From: Bradyrhizobium sp. 1(2017)
Lineage (GTDB): Bacteria; Pseudomonadota; Alphaproteobacteria; Rhizobiales; Xanthobacteraceae
Reading direction: 5' to 3'
Length of the DNA: 64,000 nucleotides
NCBI RefSeq assembly: GCF_011602485.2
Contig: NZ_CP050022.2
Coordinates: forward strand, 4,236,001-4,300,000
Positions within the stretch are counted from its first letter, which is position 1; every line of letters begins with the position of its first letter. Positions 52,834-61,414 of this stretch are shown one piece after another. The position numbers and the translations under genes were made by a program. Under the pieces are notes generated by a model. That model was not told the DNA's origin. It was given only the letters and a program-made list of their open reading frames with translations, and searched no databases.

Positions 52834-53067
52834 TCAGCGACGAGCCGGACGCGCCTGGATCGGCACGACTTTATCCACGTCGGTTGAACCCGAACGGCGG
52901 CTTTGAATCTTCACCACCTGCTCGAGTTCCAGAGCCTCTATCGCGAGCTCATCTGCCAACCGTTCGAAGAGTTCGCGCTTCTGCGGGTCGCTCGTTCGCC
53001 TGCTCATAAGGACCAAATCCGCGGCATCGGCACGGAGTTTGTCCAATTTCTCCCTGAGGTCCGCCAT
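52834..53067 (-). CDS. Small helical hypothetical protein, 77 aa
   Basis: 77 residues beginning MADLREKLDKLRADAADL, with heptad-like helices to about residue 55 (RELFERLADELAIEALELEQVV) and a basic tail (QARPARR). No signal or membrane helix. Resembles a common Bradyrhizobium small protein from memory, in which Asp/Lys-rich helices follow MADLR. Function unknown. Confidence 0.55.
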   Translation of the reverse strand: MADLREKLDKLRADAADLVLMSRRTSDPQKRELFERLADELAIEALELEQVVKIQSRRSGSTDVDKVVPIQARPARR

Positions 53068-53451
53068 GTTGTCGGCCTACGTCTAGACCCACCTCGTCCG
53101 CGGTGACGGGATGCAGGTCAACGGCCAAATATACTATGGGTTCTTCGTTAATGATTTGTTTGGCCATCAGAGCTTCGTGAAGAAGGCCCGTCAGCGTGAA
53201 CTGGCAGGCCCGGTTGCGTCTCTGCTCTTGGACGCACCAATCGCGAGCCCATGCGCGCGAGCGCCGCTGATCGACCTGGCGATCGAGCGAGCCAAGTCGG
53301 CTTCGAGGTCGCGCCCATCGCCGGGCGCGACGGTCACGCCGCACAGGCTTGGCTCGCCGTCGACGTCAGGCTCTGCCCTTCCAGCCCACCCACAAAACCC
53401 GCTGACATCGCGCCGGAAACGTGTACGCTTCACCAAAACCGGAGGAACGGC
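53068..53451. other. 384-base gap; one doubtful minus-strand frame
   Basis: An ATG at about 53166 on the minus strand opens MAKQIINEEPIVYLAVDLHP, which has protein-like codon use but runs about 118 bases into the 77-aa gene in another frame. I cannot decide between them. Otherwise nothing seen. Confidence 0.35.
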
Positions 53452-53622
53452 ATGTTTGAAATCAACGGTTTGGACACGGCGGGCGTCGTCAGTCTCAAGC
53501 GGCTTTCGCTCGCTGCCGCCGTCAAGAAGGCCAGGGAGCTCGTCGAGGACGGGTGCTGGGACGTTCAGGTCGTTGATCCCAATGGCCGGGTCTACACCTC
53601 GTTCGAGGAGCAGGCGGCCTAG
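53452..53622 (+). CDS. Small hypothetical protein, 56 aa
   Basis: 56 residues, MFEINGLDTAGVVSLKRLSL to EEQAA. Alternating helix and strand pattern with VQVVDPNGRVYTS near the end, like a tiny alpha/beta domain. An excellent GGAGG ribosome site lies 6 bases upstream. No membrane helix, no known family name. Likely real. Confidence 0.7.
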   Translation: MFEINGLDTAGVVSLKRLSLAAAVKKARELVEDGCWDVQVVDPNGRVYTSFEEQAA

Positions 53623-53674
53623 CCGCCCGGTCCTTTAGGGCCATTCCCACGGTTGCCGGCGCCGGTTACCGCCG

Positions 53675-53887
53675 CTATCCGCCTCGGCCGACGTTCGACG
53701 AGGCGTTGTCGAGCCAGCGCTCCGTTGCCTCGTCGCTCCAGCCCGGGACCGCGAAGCGCACCGGCGGACTTGTGTTCGTGCGGGTCCGGTCCACCGCCGG
53801 ATGGCGAGTGCGGGGGTGATGCACCGTTGCGGCATTGGCCGAGGCGCAGAGGACGAGCAATAGACCCACGGCAAGAAGAGAACGCAT
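53675..53887 (-). CDS. Small exported protein, 70 aa
   Basis: 70 residues from ATG 53887. Signal peptide MRSLLAVGLLLVLCASANA, then a His/Arg/Thr-rich linker and FAVPGWSDEATERWLDNASS, a motif that recurs in small Bradyrhizobium secreted proteins from memory. Function unknown. Confidence 0.65.
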   Translation of the reverse strand: MRSLLAVGLLLVLCASANAATVHHPRTRHPAVDRTRTNTSPPVRFAVPGWSDEATERWLDNASSNVGRGG

Positions 53888-54560
53888 CGCACCAGTTCCA
53901 ATCGAGCAATCGCTCGCTGTTACTTGATGCACCGATCGGTTCGCCACAACGAGCGCGACTTCACGAGCAGGAGAGAGGCTCGCAAGCTATCGCGATCGCA
54001 AGCCAACCAACTCCCGTCGTCGCCTTCGCGGGTCAGCCCGCCGTGCTGTTCATTGTCATTTGAGGGAGGGACCGCCTGAAGCGGCGTCGCATTCCGCAGC
54101 GCGACGCGTCCCGATGGCGACATGCCCGAACCAAACAGGGAAAAGCCGCAGCGTGGTTCCAGCCCCCACTGCGGCTCTATCCCGGGCAACTTGAAATTGG
54201 CTTGCTGCTTAAATCTCGCCGGTGTTCACACAGTAGAACACCCCGTTCCGAAAATGGACTCCGTCAAACTACGGGATTCCCATGTTTTACCTATTGTCGT
54301 TGAGGGGCAAACATGGGACTCTTGTATACCAGCCCCCAATACTCCCGGCTGCCGATCCAATTGCGGATTAGAGCGCCGGGAGTGCCAGGCCTGCCAGCGC
54401 GTAAGACCAGGCTTGCCCGCGCGCAAGAGAAGGCCGCTGCTGTGCCGAAGCGCTCGGTCAAGGCCGCCATTCCGCTCATTCCGCGGCGTGCTTCTGTCCC
54501 ATTACGTCAGCAGGCACTACGAGAGAGCTTCCACCATCGTGGGCTCTTGTCCTGCCGCGG
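53888..54560. other. 673-base gap, one hairpin, no supported gene
   Basis: Frames on both strands are short. A minus-strand frame from ATG 54123 (MSPSGRVALRNATPLQ) could be a small gene but has no recognised relatives. The hairpin at 54145-54175 lies inside. Confidence 0.4.
54145..54175. terminator. Hairpin, possible terminator
   Basis: GCCGCAG (54145-54151) with GTGG pairs with CCAC and CTGCGGC (ending 54175), a 12-bp interrupted stem. No T tract. Confidence 0.4.
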
Positions 54561-54830
54561 TTATTGGCGTTCCTCGTACCGGTTGCATTGGCCATCGCCC
54601 ATGCGCACCCGCTTGAGCTCCTGAAACGGGGGATCACAACGCAGGAGCGTGTACACCTTGTAAGACGGCGGGGGCACGCGCCAGCAGAGATTCTGTCCCG
54701 CTGGTATCTTGTATGTTTCCCCGCTCGACAACGTATAGCTACACGAGGTATCCGGGACGTTCGTCTTCGTGTCTGCGTGGGCCTGGGCAATCGAAGCCAC
54801 CGTGAGGAGCGTCACCAGCAATGTACGCAT
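54561..54830 (-). CDS. Small secreted cysteine-containing protein, 89 aa
   Basis: 89 residues from ATG 54830. Signal peptide MRTLLVTLLTVASIAQAHA, mature part with four cysteines (SCSYT, LCWRV, RCDPP, QCNRY), so two disulfides are likely in the periplasm. GGAAC lies just before the start. Family not recognised. Confidence 0.7.
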   Translation of the reverse strand: MRTLLVTLLTVASIAQAHADTKTNVPDTSCSYTLSSGETYKIPAGQNLCWRVPPPSYKVYTLLRCDPPFQELKRVRMGDGQCNRYEERQ

Positions 54831-54998
54831 TGTTCCTGCTCCGCCTATCTGATCGCACGTTCTGGAATTGGGATGCGGACATCGCCGCAACAAGTCACAA
54901 ATTCCTGAAACGCACGACTGGGCGGTCATGAACGAAGGACGCGTAATCCCACTCGCTGATCGCGATCTCCGGGCGTCGGTATGAACGGCCTTCGATCC

Positions 54999-55664
54999 TC
55001 AGCTGTCCGGCTCTGATACCGTAGCCGGCACGCTCAGCGGGGCTCCGCCGACCGAGACCGGCCCCAGGGGCTTGGTCTCCCGCGTCGCCCGTTTGCGCAT
55101 CGCCAGTCCATAGCGGGCATTCGCTCGTCGAACGGACGACGTGACGTCCGACATCATCGTATTCTGCAGCGAGTCGACCTTCGCAATCAGCGTCGACAGC
55201 TGCGACGAGATCTTCTTCACATCGACGCGCTCGTCCGTGATGCTCTGTCGAAGGGACAGGAGCACCATCGAATCTTGCTGCTGCAGAGCCGCATTTTGCT
55301 GCGATGCTTGGTTGTTCTGCTGCAGCAAAGCGGTGTGTTGCTGCTGGGCCGCCTGAATATCCATCAAGGCAGCGGCAATGGGATCCGGCTTTGGCGCGGC
55401 GGCTTCCTGGCGCGGGAGCAGTTCAGCGAGACTCGCGACATTCAGCGCGGGAAAATCGGACGGCAACGTGTAGATGGCTGCCGCGCCATTGATGGCCAGG
55501 GCACACAGCGACAGGGCCAGGACCGATTTCCGGCTGGACTGCCTGGTCGGCAGCGGAACGTCCGGGGCAGCGGGCTCGTGCGCTGCTGCGGCGGCGGCCG
55601 CGAGCGCGGCCGGGTCGAGTTCTTCGGCGAAGCTTTGTGTTTCGAAAGTCTTGGTCACGTGCAT
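54999..55664 (-). CDS. Membrane-anchored coiled-coil protein
   Basis: 221 residues from ATG 55664 (an ATG at 55673 adds three). Ala-rich cytosolic part, one membrane helix at about 47-65 (SVLALSLCALAINGAAAIY), then a Gln-rich stretch (QAAQQQHTALLQQNNQ) running into a coiled coil to about 175. Basic segment and Ser/Pro tail close it. No domain recognised. It is the last gene of the accessory stretch. Confidence 0.72.
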   Translation of the reverse strand: MHVTKTFETQSFAEELDPAALAAAAAAAHEPAAPDVPLPTRQSSRKSVLALSLCALAINGAAAIYTLPSDFPALNVASLAELLPRQEAAAPKPDPIAAALMDIQAAQQQHTALLQQNNQASQQNAALQQQDSMVLLSLRQSITDERVDVKKISSQLSTLIAKVDSLQNTMMSDVTSSVRRANARYGLAMRKRATRETKPLGPVSVGGAPLSVPATVSEPDS

Positions 55665-55908
55665 TGACCCCATGAGCGAGCAGATGGCAGCCGCCCCTGG
55701 AACGTCGCCGCGACGACGCCTTTACGCAGCACCCATACACAACTGTCTAAAATTGTGAGCTTTTTGGATTAATTCCACGTTAGCGGCGCGGCCGGCTGAC
55801 GGGCGCGGCGCCCCGGCCGATTACGGAGGCGACGCGGCGGTTTGACAAGTCCGGGTTGAACAGAGCAACCTTCCGAAAAGCTTCGCATCAAAACGAAACG
55901 ATGGGCGC

Positions 55909-56616
55909 ATGGGAATCCTGCACCGGTTTGAGCATGGTGTCGTTCGGCCGCTGCTGCGCCGCGTCAGGCCCGCAAAGCGCGTAGTGCTGGGCGGACTCAC
56001 GATCGAATACAGGAGCGAGCTCGACGGCGGCGGCATCGAGTTCGGACAGGACTTCATCCCCTTTCTGCGGGCCCGGCAGATGCCGAGGCAGCCTCGCATG
56101 TTCGAGTGGTGCGCCGGGCCGGCGTTCATCGGCTTCTCGGCGCTGGGCCACGGCCTTTGCGAAACGCTATGCCTCGCCGACATCAACCCGGCGGCCGTCG
56201 CCTGCTGCAGGACGACCGTCCGCCTGAACCATCTGGAGGATCGGGTCTCCGTCTACCAGTCCAACAATCTGCGAAACATCCCCCAGGCCGAACGCTGGAA
56301 CCTGGTGGTCAGCAACCCGCCGCACTTCATCGACCAGTATGAAGGCGATATCCGCGCGCACGATCCCGACTGGGCGATCCACCGCGAGTTCTTCAATACG
56401 ATCGGGCCCCATCTCGCGGGCGACGGCGTGGTCGTCCTGCAGGAGAACAATCGCGGCTCGACGGTCGAGACCTTTCGCGAAATGATCGATGCGGCCGGAC
56501 TGAAGATCGTGTTCACCCATGGTGACCACGCGACGCTCACGCCCAGAAGCGTTTTCTATTTCATCGGGATCATGCGTAAGGACGCTGACGTGCCCGATTG
56601 GGCCCGCCAGGCCTGA
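55909..56616 (+). CDS. Class I SAM-dependent methyltransferase
   Basis: 235 residues. Motif I FEWCAGPAFIGFSALG (about 65-80), LCLADINPAAVACC (motif II, acidic residue binding the ribose) and the catalytic-loop VVSNPPHF (about 142-149) of the small-MTase/N-methyltransferase type. NPPx suggests methylation of a nitrogen in RNA, DNA or protein, similar to RsmC/PrmC-like folds. Target unknown. It converges on the second Mfd-like gene. Confidence 0.85.
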   Translation: MGILHRFEHGVVRPLLRRVRPAKRVVLGGLTIEYRSELDGGGIEFGQDFIPFLRARQMPRQPRMFEWCAGPAFIGFSALGHGLCETLCLADINPAAVACCRTTVRLNHLEDRVSVYQSNNLRNIPQAERWNLVVSNPPHFIDQYEGDIRAHDPDWAIHREFFNTIGPHLAGDGVVVLQENNRGSTVETFREMIDAAGLKIVFTHGDHATLTPRSVFYFIGIMRKDADVPDWARQA

Positions 56617-56755
56617 CCTCAACGGATTTTCCGAAGTTGGCAGAATGCCAGTGTTTTGCCCGACGCGTCAACCGGCATTTGCGCGCGATGCGGAAGACGT
56701 TGTGGCACAAGCACTTGGCTACTGTGCATGGGGTTGTTTTGGCACTTTTTGTTGC

Positions 56756-59700
56756 TCACCCCTCATCCAGCAGCTCGAACAGCTCCTCCACCCGCTCGAA
56801 CGGCGCATCCCGCATCGGGCTGTGATAGACGACGCGATCGCCGTCGCGTTGCAGTGACTTGCCCCGCGACTTCCGCAGGCGGCCCGGCAGGAACGTCGCG
56901 GCCGCAGCCTCAGGGCCGACGTCGAGGCGGATGATGCCGCGCCGCTTGCACGCGATCCTGAGCTTTGCGGCCGCGAAGAAGTCGCGCGCGACCTTGGGCA
57001 AGGGTCCGAAGCGGCGCGAGGTTTCCTCCTCGAGATCCTCGAGATCGTCCTCGTCGGTGCATCTTGCGGCGCGCGCATAGAGCTCGAGCCGCACGGGCTC
57101 GGACTGCACGTAGGTCTCTGGCAGCATGTCCGGAACCGGCAGGTTCAAATCGGGCACCCACACCGCGGCCCGTCCCTCGTCGGCCTTCTCCGAAGCCATT
57201 TTCAAGAGGTGGCTGTAGAGCACGGGCCCGAACACCTGAACATGGCCGGATTGCTGCTCCGAGAACAGGTCGCCCGCGCCTCGCAGATCGAGGTCGCGCT
57301 CGCTGATGGCAAAGCCGGCGCCCGGCCGGCTGAACTCCTCGAGCACGGCGAGCCGTTTCTCGGATTGTCCGGAATAGGTCTCGGTCAGCAGATGGGCGAA
57401 GGCGCGGATGCCGCCGCGGCCGACCCGGCCGCGCAGCTGGTGCAGCTGGGCGAGGCCGAACTTCTCGGGCCAGCACACCACGATGGTGTTGGCGCGGGGA
57501 ATGTCGAGGCCGCTCTCCACGATGTTGGTCGCGAGCAGGACGTCGGCCCTGCCCTCCACGAAGCTCATCATGCGGTCGTCGATCTCGTCGGCCGCCAATC
57601 GGCCGTGCAGAGCGACGATTCGAAGGTCGCCCGCCACCGCCTGCACCCGCGTCAGCATGGGTTCGAGGTCCTGGATGCGCGGACAGATCAGGAAGCTCTG
57701 CCCGTGACGCCGCTGCTCGCGCAGCAGCGCGGAGGCGATGGCGGCATCCGACAGCGGCGCGATCCGGGTTGCGACCGGCAGCCGGTGCACCGGGGGCGAG
57801 GCGATCACGCTGAGGTCGCGGAAGCCGGCGAGGCCCGCGGCCAGCGTCCGCGGGATCGGCGTCGCGCTCATCATCAGCACGTGGACGTTCTTGGCGAGGC
57901 CCGAGAGCTTTGCTTTCTCGGCCGCGCCAAAATGCTGCTCCTCGTCGATGATAACGAGGCCGAGATCGTCGAACTTGACGTCCTTGCCCGTGAGCGCCTG
58001 CGTGCCGATCACGACCTTGATCCGGCCGCTGCGCAGTCCCTCCCTGGTCTCGCGCAGCTCCGCGCCCGATGTCGCCCGCGACAGGTTGCCGACCTCGATG
58101 CCGAACGGAGCAAAGCGCTTCTGAAACGTGGCGACGTGCTGGCGGGCCAGCACCGTCGTCGGCACCGCGATCGCCACCTGCTTGCCCGAGAGCACCACGG
58201 CGGCCGCCGCGCGCAGCGCCACCTCGGTCTTGCCGAAACCGACGTCGCCGCAGATCACGCGATCCATCGGGTGACCGGAGGCAAGATCGTCCAGCACGTC
58301 GGCGATCGCCTTGGCCTGGTCGCTCGTGGTGAAGTAAGGGAAACGCGCCACGAACTTCTCGTAGGCCGATCCCGGCGGAACCAGCTTGTCACCGCGCCGC
58401 CGCCGGCGCTGGCTGATGTGCTTGGCCAGCACCTTGCCCGCAGCCTGGATTTCGCGCTCGGCTTCGGTGCGGCGGGCCCACCATGTGCTGCCATCCGCCT
58501 TGTCGAGCGCGAGCTTGCCGAGCTCGGCGGCATAGGGCCACATCAAGGCCAGATCGGGCGGCGGCACCAGCACGGCATTGTCGCCGGCGAACTTCAGGCG
58601 GATCATCTCGCGCAGCGCGCCGCCGCCGGTGTTCACGGTCTGCAGGCCATCGAGCACGGCAAGCCCGCGCTGGAGATGGATGACCACGGTGCCCTGCTCG
58701 GGCACATCGGCGTGATCGAAGGCCGCGCTCCAGGCCCGCGCCATCGGCTGCGGATGATGCGCCCGGCTGCCGAGCACGTCGGACGCCGTCACCACCGTCA
58801 GAGTTTTTTTCCCCGGCACGACGAAGCCGGCATCGAGATCGGCCAGCAGCGCCGCCTCTCCGTTCCGTCCGCTCGTCGCGTCCTCCCAGTCGTCGCAGCG
58901 CGGTGCCTTGACGCCGCTCATCCGCTCCATCACGCGCAAATCGTCCTCAAGCGCGGCGACGAGGATCAGGCGCGAGCCGCCCCGCCGCGTCTCCTCGACG
59001 AAGGTCCGCAGCGCCTTCCTTGTGGATGTCAGCTTGGAAAATTCCGGCGTGGTCTGGAAGGATGCCGTCCGCGGCAACACCTTCATGCCCTTGGACAGCC
59101 GTTTCCAGTCGCTCCGCGCGAGATATTCGCGCTCCCGCTCCGCTCGCGGCGCGGCCTCCTCGATCGTGCTGAGCCAGGCGTCGGCATGCAACGGGACGCC
59201 CGCATCGGCGATCCATTTGGCGCGCCCGCAATAGTCGAACAGGCTCGCGCGCTTGCCGCGTTTGCCGGTGAAGCCGAGTCGCTCCGACATGGGATCGACC
59301 AGAAGCTCGCTGGTCTCGAAGATGATGTCGTGCTCTTGCGGATCGAACGCCACGATCCGCCTGATGGCGCGATCCGAATGCTCGACCCGGAACGGGCCCA
59401 GCGCGCCTGCGGGAAATATCTCGAAGGTCTGGCCGTGGAACAGCGCTCCGCCCGGATAATCCGGCTCGTCGTCGAGATCGTATCCAAGGGATTGCAGGCG
59501 CGTCTCGAGGTCCTGCTCGGAAAACGCGCCGCCGACCTTCAGGCTCACGCTCAGGCGGGACAGGCTCGCCGGCAGCGGCAGGCGCTCCATCACCGCTTCC
59601 GCCGTCGAAACCAGGAAGAGCGGCTTTCTGGATTTCGCAAGGCGCCGCAGCACCGAGGCCCTGCGCCCCGCGAGCTCGTGCGATGGCTCCAGCTGATCGA

Positions 59701-59959
59701 ACGGCAAGGTGTTCAATCGCGGAAACACCAGGACCTCGCAGGAAGGATCGAGCGCGTGAATGACGCTGCCGAGCCGCTCCGCTCTGTTCTCGCTCTCGGC
59801 CAGAAAAACAAGGCCGCTGCGTCCGGACTGCTTCCATTGTGCAAGCAGATGCAGAGCCATCATCCCGAGTGGCGACGAAGACGAGATCGTTGCGCGCTGC
59901 GACGCCCTGCTCTTCTTGGACGACTTCTTGGTCGCCCGCGCTTTTTTGGAAAGCCTCAC
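56756..59959 (-). CDS. Second Mfd-like helicase with degraded polymerase-interaction region
   Basis: 1067 residues, GTG start. A Lys/Ser-rich N-terminus precedes a shortened UvrB-like part. The region equivalent to the RNA-polymerase-interaction domain (about 420-470) reads GTVVIHLQRGLAVLDGLQ, lacking the HGIG core. The translocase is intact: GDVGFGKT (571-578), DEEQ (672-675), SATPIPRT, ATNIVESGLDIPRANT and QLHQLRGRVGRG. It differs from the canonical Mfd at 25.9-29.4 kb in both size and domain content. I infer a DNA translocase that may not couple to RNA polymerase in the standard way. Confidence 0.88.
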   Translation of the reverse strand: MRLSKKARATKKSSKKSRASQRATISSSSPLGMMALHLLAQWKQSGRSGLVFLAESENRAERLGSVIHALDPSCEVLVFPRLNTLPFDQLEPSHELAGRRASVLRRLAKSRKPLFLVSTAEAVMERLPLPASLSRLSVSLKVGGAFSEQDLETRLQSLGYDLDDEPDYPGGALFHGQTFEIFPAGALGPFRVEHSDRAIRRIVAFDPQEHDIIFETSELLVDPMSERLGFTGKRGKRASLFDYCGRAKWIADAGVPLHADAWLSTIEEAAPRAEREREYLARSDWKRLSKGMKVLPRTASFQTTPEFSKLTSTRKALRTFVEETRRGGSRLILVAALEDDLRVMERMSGVKAPRCDDWEDATSGRNGEAALLADLDAGFVVPGKKTLTVVTASDVLGSRAHHPQPMARAWSAAFDHADVPEQGTVVIHLQRGLAVLDGLQTVNTGGGALREMIRLKFAGDNAVLVPPPDLALMWPYAAELGKLALDKADGSTWWARRTEAEREIQAAGKVLAKHISQRRRRRGDKLVPPGSAYEKFVARFPYFTTSDQAKAIADVLDDLASGHPMDRVICGDVGFGKTEVALRAAAAVVLSGKQVAIAVPTTVLARQHVATFQKRFAPFGIEVGNLSRATSGAELRETREGLRSGRIKVVIGTQALTGKDVKFDDLGLVIIDEEQHFGAAEKAKLSGLAKNVHVLMMSATPIPRTLAAGLAGFRDLSVIASPPVHRLPVATRIAPLSDAAIASALLREQRRHGQSFLICPRIQDLEPMLTRVQAVAGDLRIVALHGRLAADEIDDRMMSFVEGRADVLLATNIVESGLDIPRANTIVVCWPEKFGLAQLHQLRGRVGRGGIRAFAHLLTETYSGQSEKRLAVLEEFSRPGAGFAISERDLDLRGAGDLFSEQQSGHVQVFGPVLYSHLLKMASEKADEGRAAVWVPDLNLPVPDMLPETYVQSEPVRLELYARAARCTDEDDLEDLEEETSRRFGPLPKVARDFFAAAKLRIACKRRGIIRLDVGPEAAAATFLPGRLRKSRGKSLQRDGDRVVYHSPMRDAPFERVEELFELLDEG

Positions 59960-60569
59960 TTGAACCCGTCTCTGGTCGTAAAACTGTCGGCAACCGAACG
60001 CGAGCCGTCCTCATTCTGATTCGGCTGCTCGGTGCCATGCATATGGGATTTGCCTTGCGAACGCACGCTCGGGGCAACGCCCGCATCGCCGTCGCGATCC
60101 CGGAATTTTCGTGTTGATCGCCCCGCAGATCGGAACTGACCATACCGGGGCGTGAGGCGCAGGCTATACCCGTCGAAGCAAAGGCCGGTCAGCGCGATTC
60201 ACATGTCAACACGAAAAACCCCAGCGCTTGGAGCCACGCTGGGGCGTTTCGTTCAAAATAAATCGGTTAAACAATGACGTCTTCATAGCAGCGATTTGGC
60301 CGGGCGTTTGTGAACTGGTTCACATGTCATGCGCCAAAACGACCTCAGTGCGAGAGGCGCTGAGGTCGCCAACCTTTGTGGGGAAGGTTTTCTCGCGGCC
60401 CGGGGGTTTTGGGGCTTGGGGATGGGCCGGAGCCAAGAGTCTACGCGCGCCGTGCGAAGTCGTTCCATGCCGGCGGGCCCCGATATCTGCCGGAACAGGG
60501 TACCGCATCCTTTCAGGTTTGAGCGTGCCCAGCCCGCGCGCTACGATGCGCCTTTCACGGAGGCTCATT
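59960..60569. other. 610-base gap without a supported gene
   Basis: Contains the terminator at 60219-60244. A minus-strand frame extending the Mfd-like gene and an upstream extension of the next plus-strand gene exist, but their composition is poor. Confidence 0.5.
60219..60244 (-). terminator. Intrinsic terminator
   Basis: CCCCAGCG (60219-60226) and CGCTGGGG (60237-60244) form an 8-bp stem. On the minus strand TTTTT follows, so it isolates the Mfd-like gene from transcripts coming from the right. Confidence 0.75.
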
Positions 60570-60809
60570 TTGAAACCATTCATTTTCGTCGCAACTATCG
60601 CATTGCTCGCAACGGCGCCCGTCCGCGCCCAGGCACTGGTCGATCCCACCAAGGTTGCACCCGAATATCGCGAGGCGGCCGAGAAGCGCCGGGCCGAGCA
60701 GCTTCGCCAGCGCGAATGCGCGATCAAGGCGGATCTCGAGAAGGTGCTGCCCAGGGACCGCACCGCCTATCTCAACCGTTGCCTGGACACGATGGCGGCC
60801 AAGCAATAG
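60570..60809 (+). CDS. Small exported protein, 79 aa (TTG start)
   Basis: 79 residues. The frame starts at TTG 60570 with CGGAGG 7 bases upstream. Signal peptide MKPFIFVATIALLATAPVRA, then a Lys/Arg/Glu-rich helix and two cysteines (RQRECAIKAD, YLNRCLDTM). Spacing recalls PsiF-type short repeats but too weakly to name. Periplasmic, function unknown. Confidence 0.72.
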   Translation: MKPFIFVATIALLATAPVRAQALVDPTKVAPEYREAAEKRRAEQLRQRECAIKADLEKVLPRDRTAYLNRCLDTMAAKQ

Positions 60810-60857
60810 CGGCCCAGCGGGCCACTCGATTGGTCGTGGCGGAGCGCGAGGACTAGC

Positions 60858-61244
60858 TCAGCCTCGCTTCCTCGGAAACAGGCGGTCGCGGATGTAACGC
60901 GAGGTCGGCGTCAGGCGGATGCCGCGGGGCCTCTGCCAGGCGGCGCGATCGATCTCCTTCTTGTCGCCGATCGTCAGCCTGCCCTTGGCGCCCTTGGCGA
61001 TGAAGATCGCATCGCTCATCTTGCGGCCGGAGCGCTTGTTCCTGGCCGTCACTTCCTTCCAGAGACTGATCCGGCCGAGCTTGAGATTGGGCAGCTCTTC
61101 CTTGATCTCCCGGCGCAGGCAGGCCTTCTCGGACTCGCGCGCCCGCTTGCGGCCGCCTGGGAACATCCACAGGCCGTCCGACCGGCGCCTCACCAACAAT
61201 ACCTTGCCGCGCCTGGCGGCAACCAGCTTGGAAGACTTCGCCAT
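60858..61244 (-). CDS. NUDIX hydrolase
   Basis: 128 residues from ATG 61244 (a GTG one codon upstream is possible). The Nudix box is complete: G-x5-E-x7-REI-x-EE, visible as GGRKRARESEKACLRREIKEEL. Preceding LVRRRSDGLWMFPGG and following AWQRPRGIRL are typical flanks. It hydrolyses a nucleoside-diphosphate-linked compound, substrate unknown. A palindrome 38 bases upstream of its start may be its operator. Basic residues are unusually frequent. Confidence 0.9.
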   Translation of the reverse strand: MAKSSKLVAARRGKVLLVRRRSDGLWMFPGGRKRARESEKACLRREIKEELPNLKLGRISLWKEVTARNKRSGRKMSDAIFIAKGAKGRLTIGDKKEIDRAAWQRPRGIRLTPTSRYIRDRLFPRKRG

Positions 61245-61281
61245 CACTGCCGTAGACTGAAACCAGAATCGTCCCGATCGT

Positions 61282-61307
61282 AACTTGTCTAGTCAGATAG
61301 ACAAGTT
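61282..61307. promoter_or_regulatory. Perfect inverted repeat, probable operator
   Basis: AACTTGTCTA and TAGACAAGTT are exact reverse complements with a 6-base spacer. It lies 38 bases upstream of the NUDIX gene. The size and symmetry fit TetR- or GntR-type repressor sites, but no regulator gene is adjacent. Confidence 0.7.
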
Positions 61308-61373
61308 CAGGACTCGCCTTGACCACAGGCCGCGGAGCCGTCGCGGCGCCAGGTCGCCCTCAAGTCCGCCCCC

Positions 61374-61414
61374 AAGTCAGCGCCGAGTCAGCGCCAAATC
61401 AGCGCAAGTCAGCC
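61374..61414. repeat. Four imperfect ~10-bp tandem repeats
   Basis: The unit is close to AAGTCAGCGCC. It covers the stop codon of the AI-2E-type permease gene (61409-61411). Confidence 0.8.

Noticed and set aside
55700..55908. Right attachment site matching the end of tRNA-Lys
   Set aside because: I searched by eye for the T-arm/acceptor sequence near the right boundary and found no copy.
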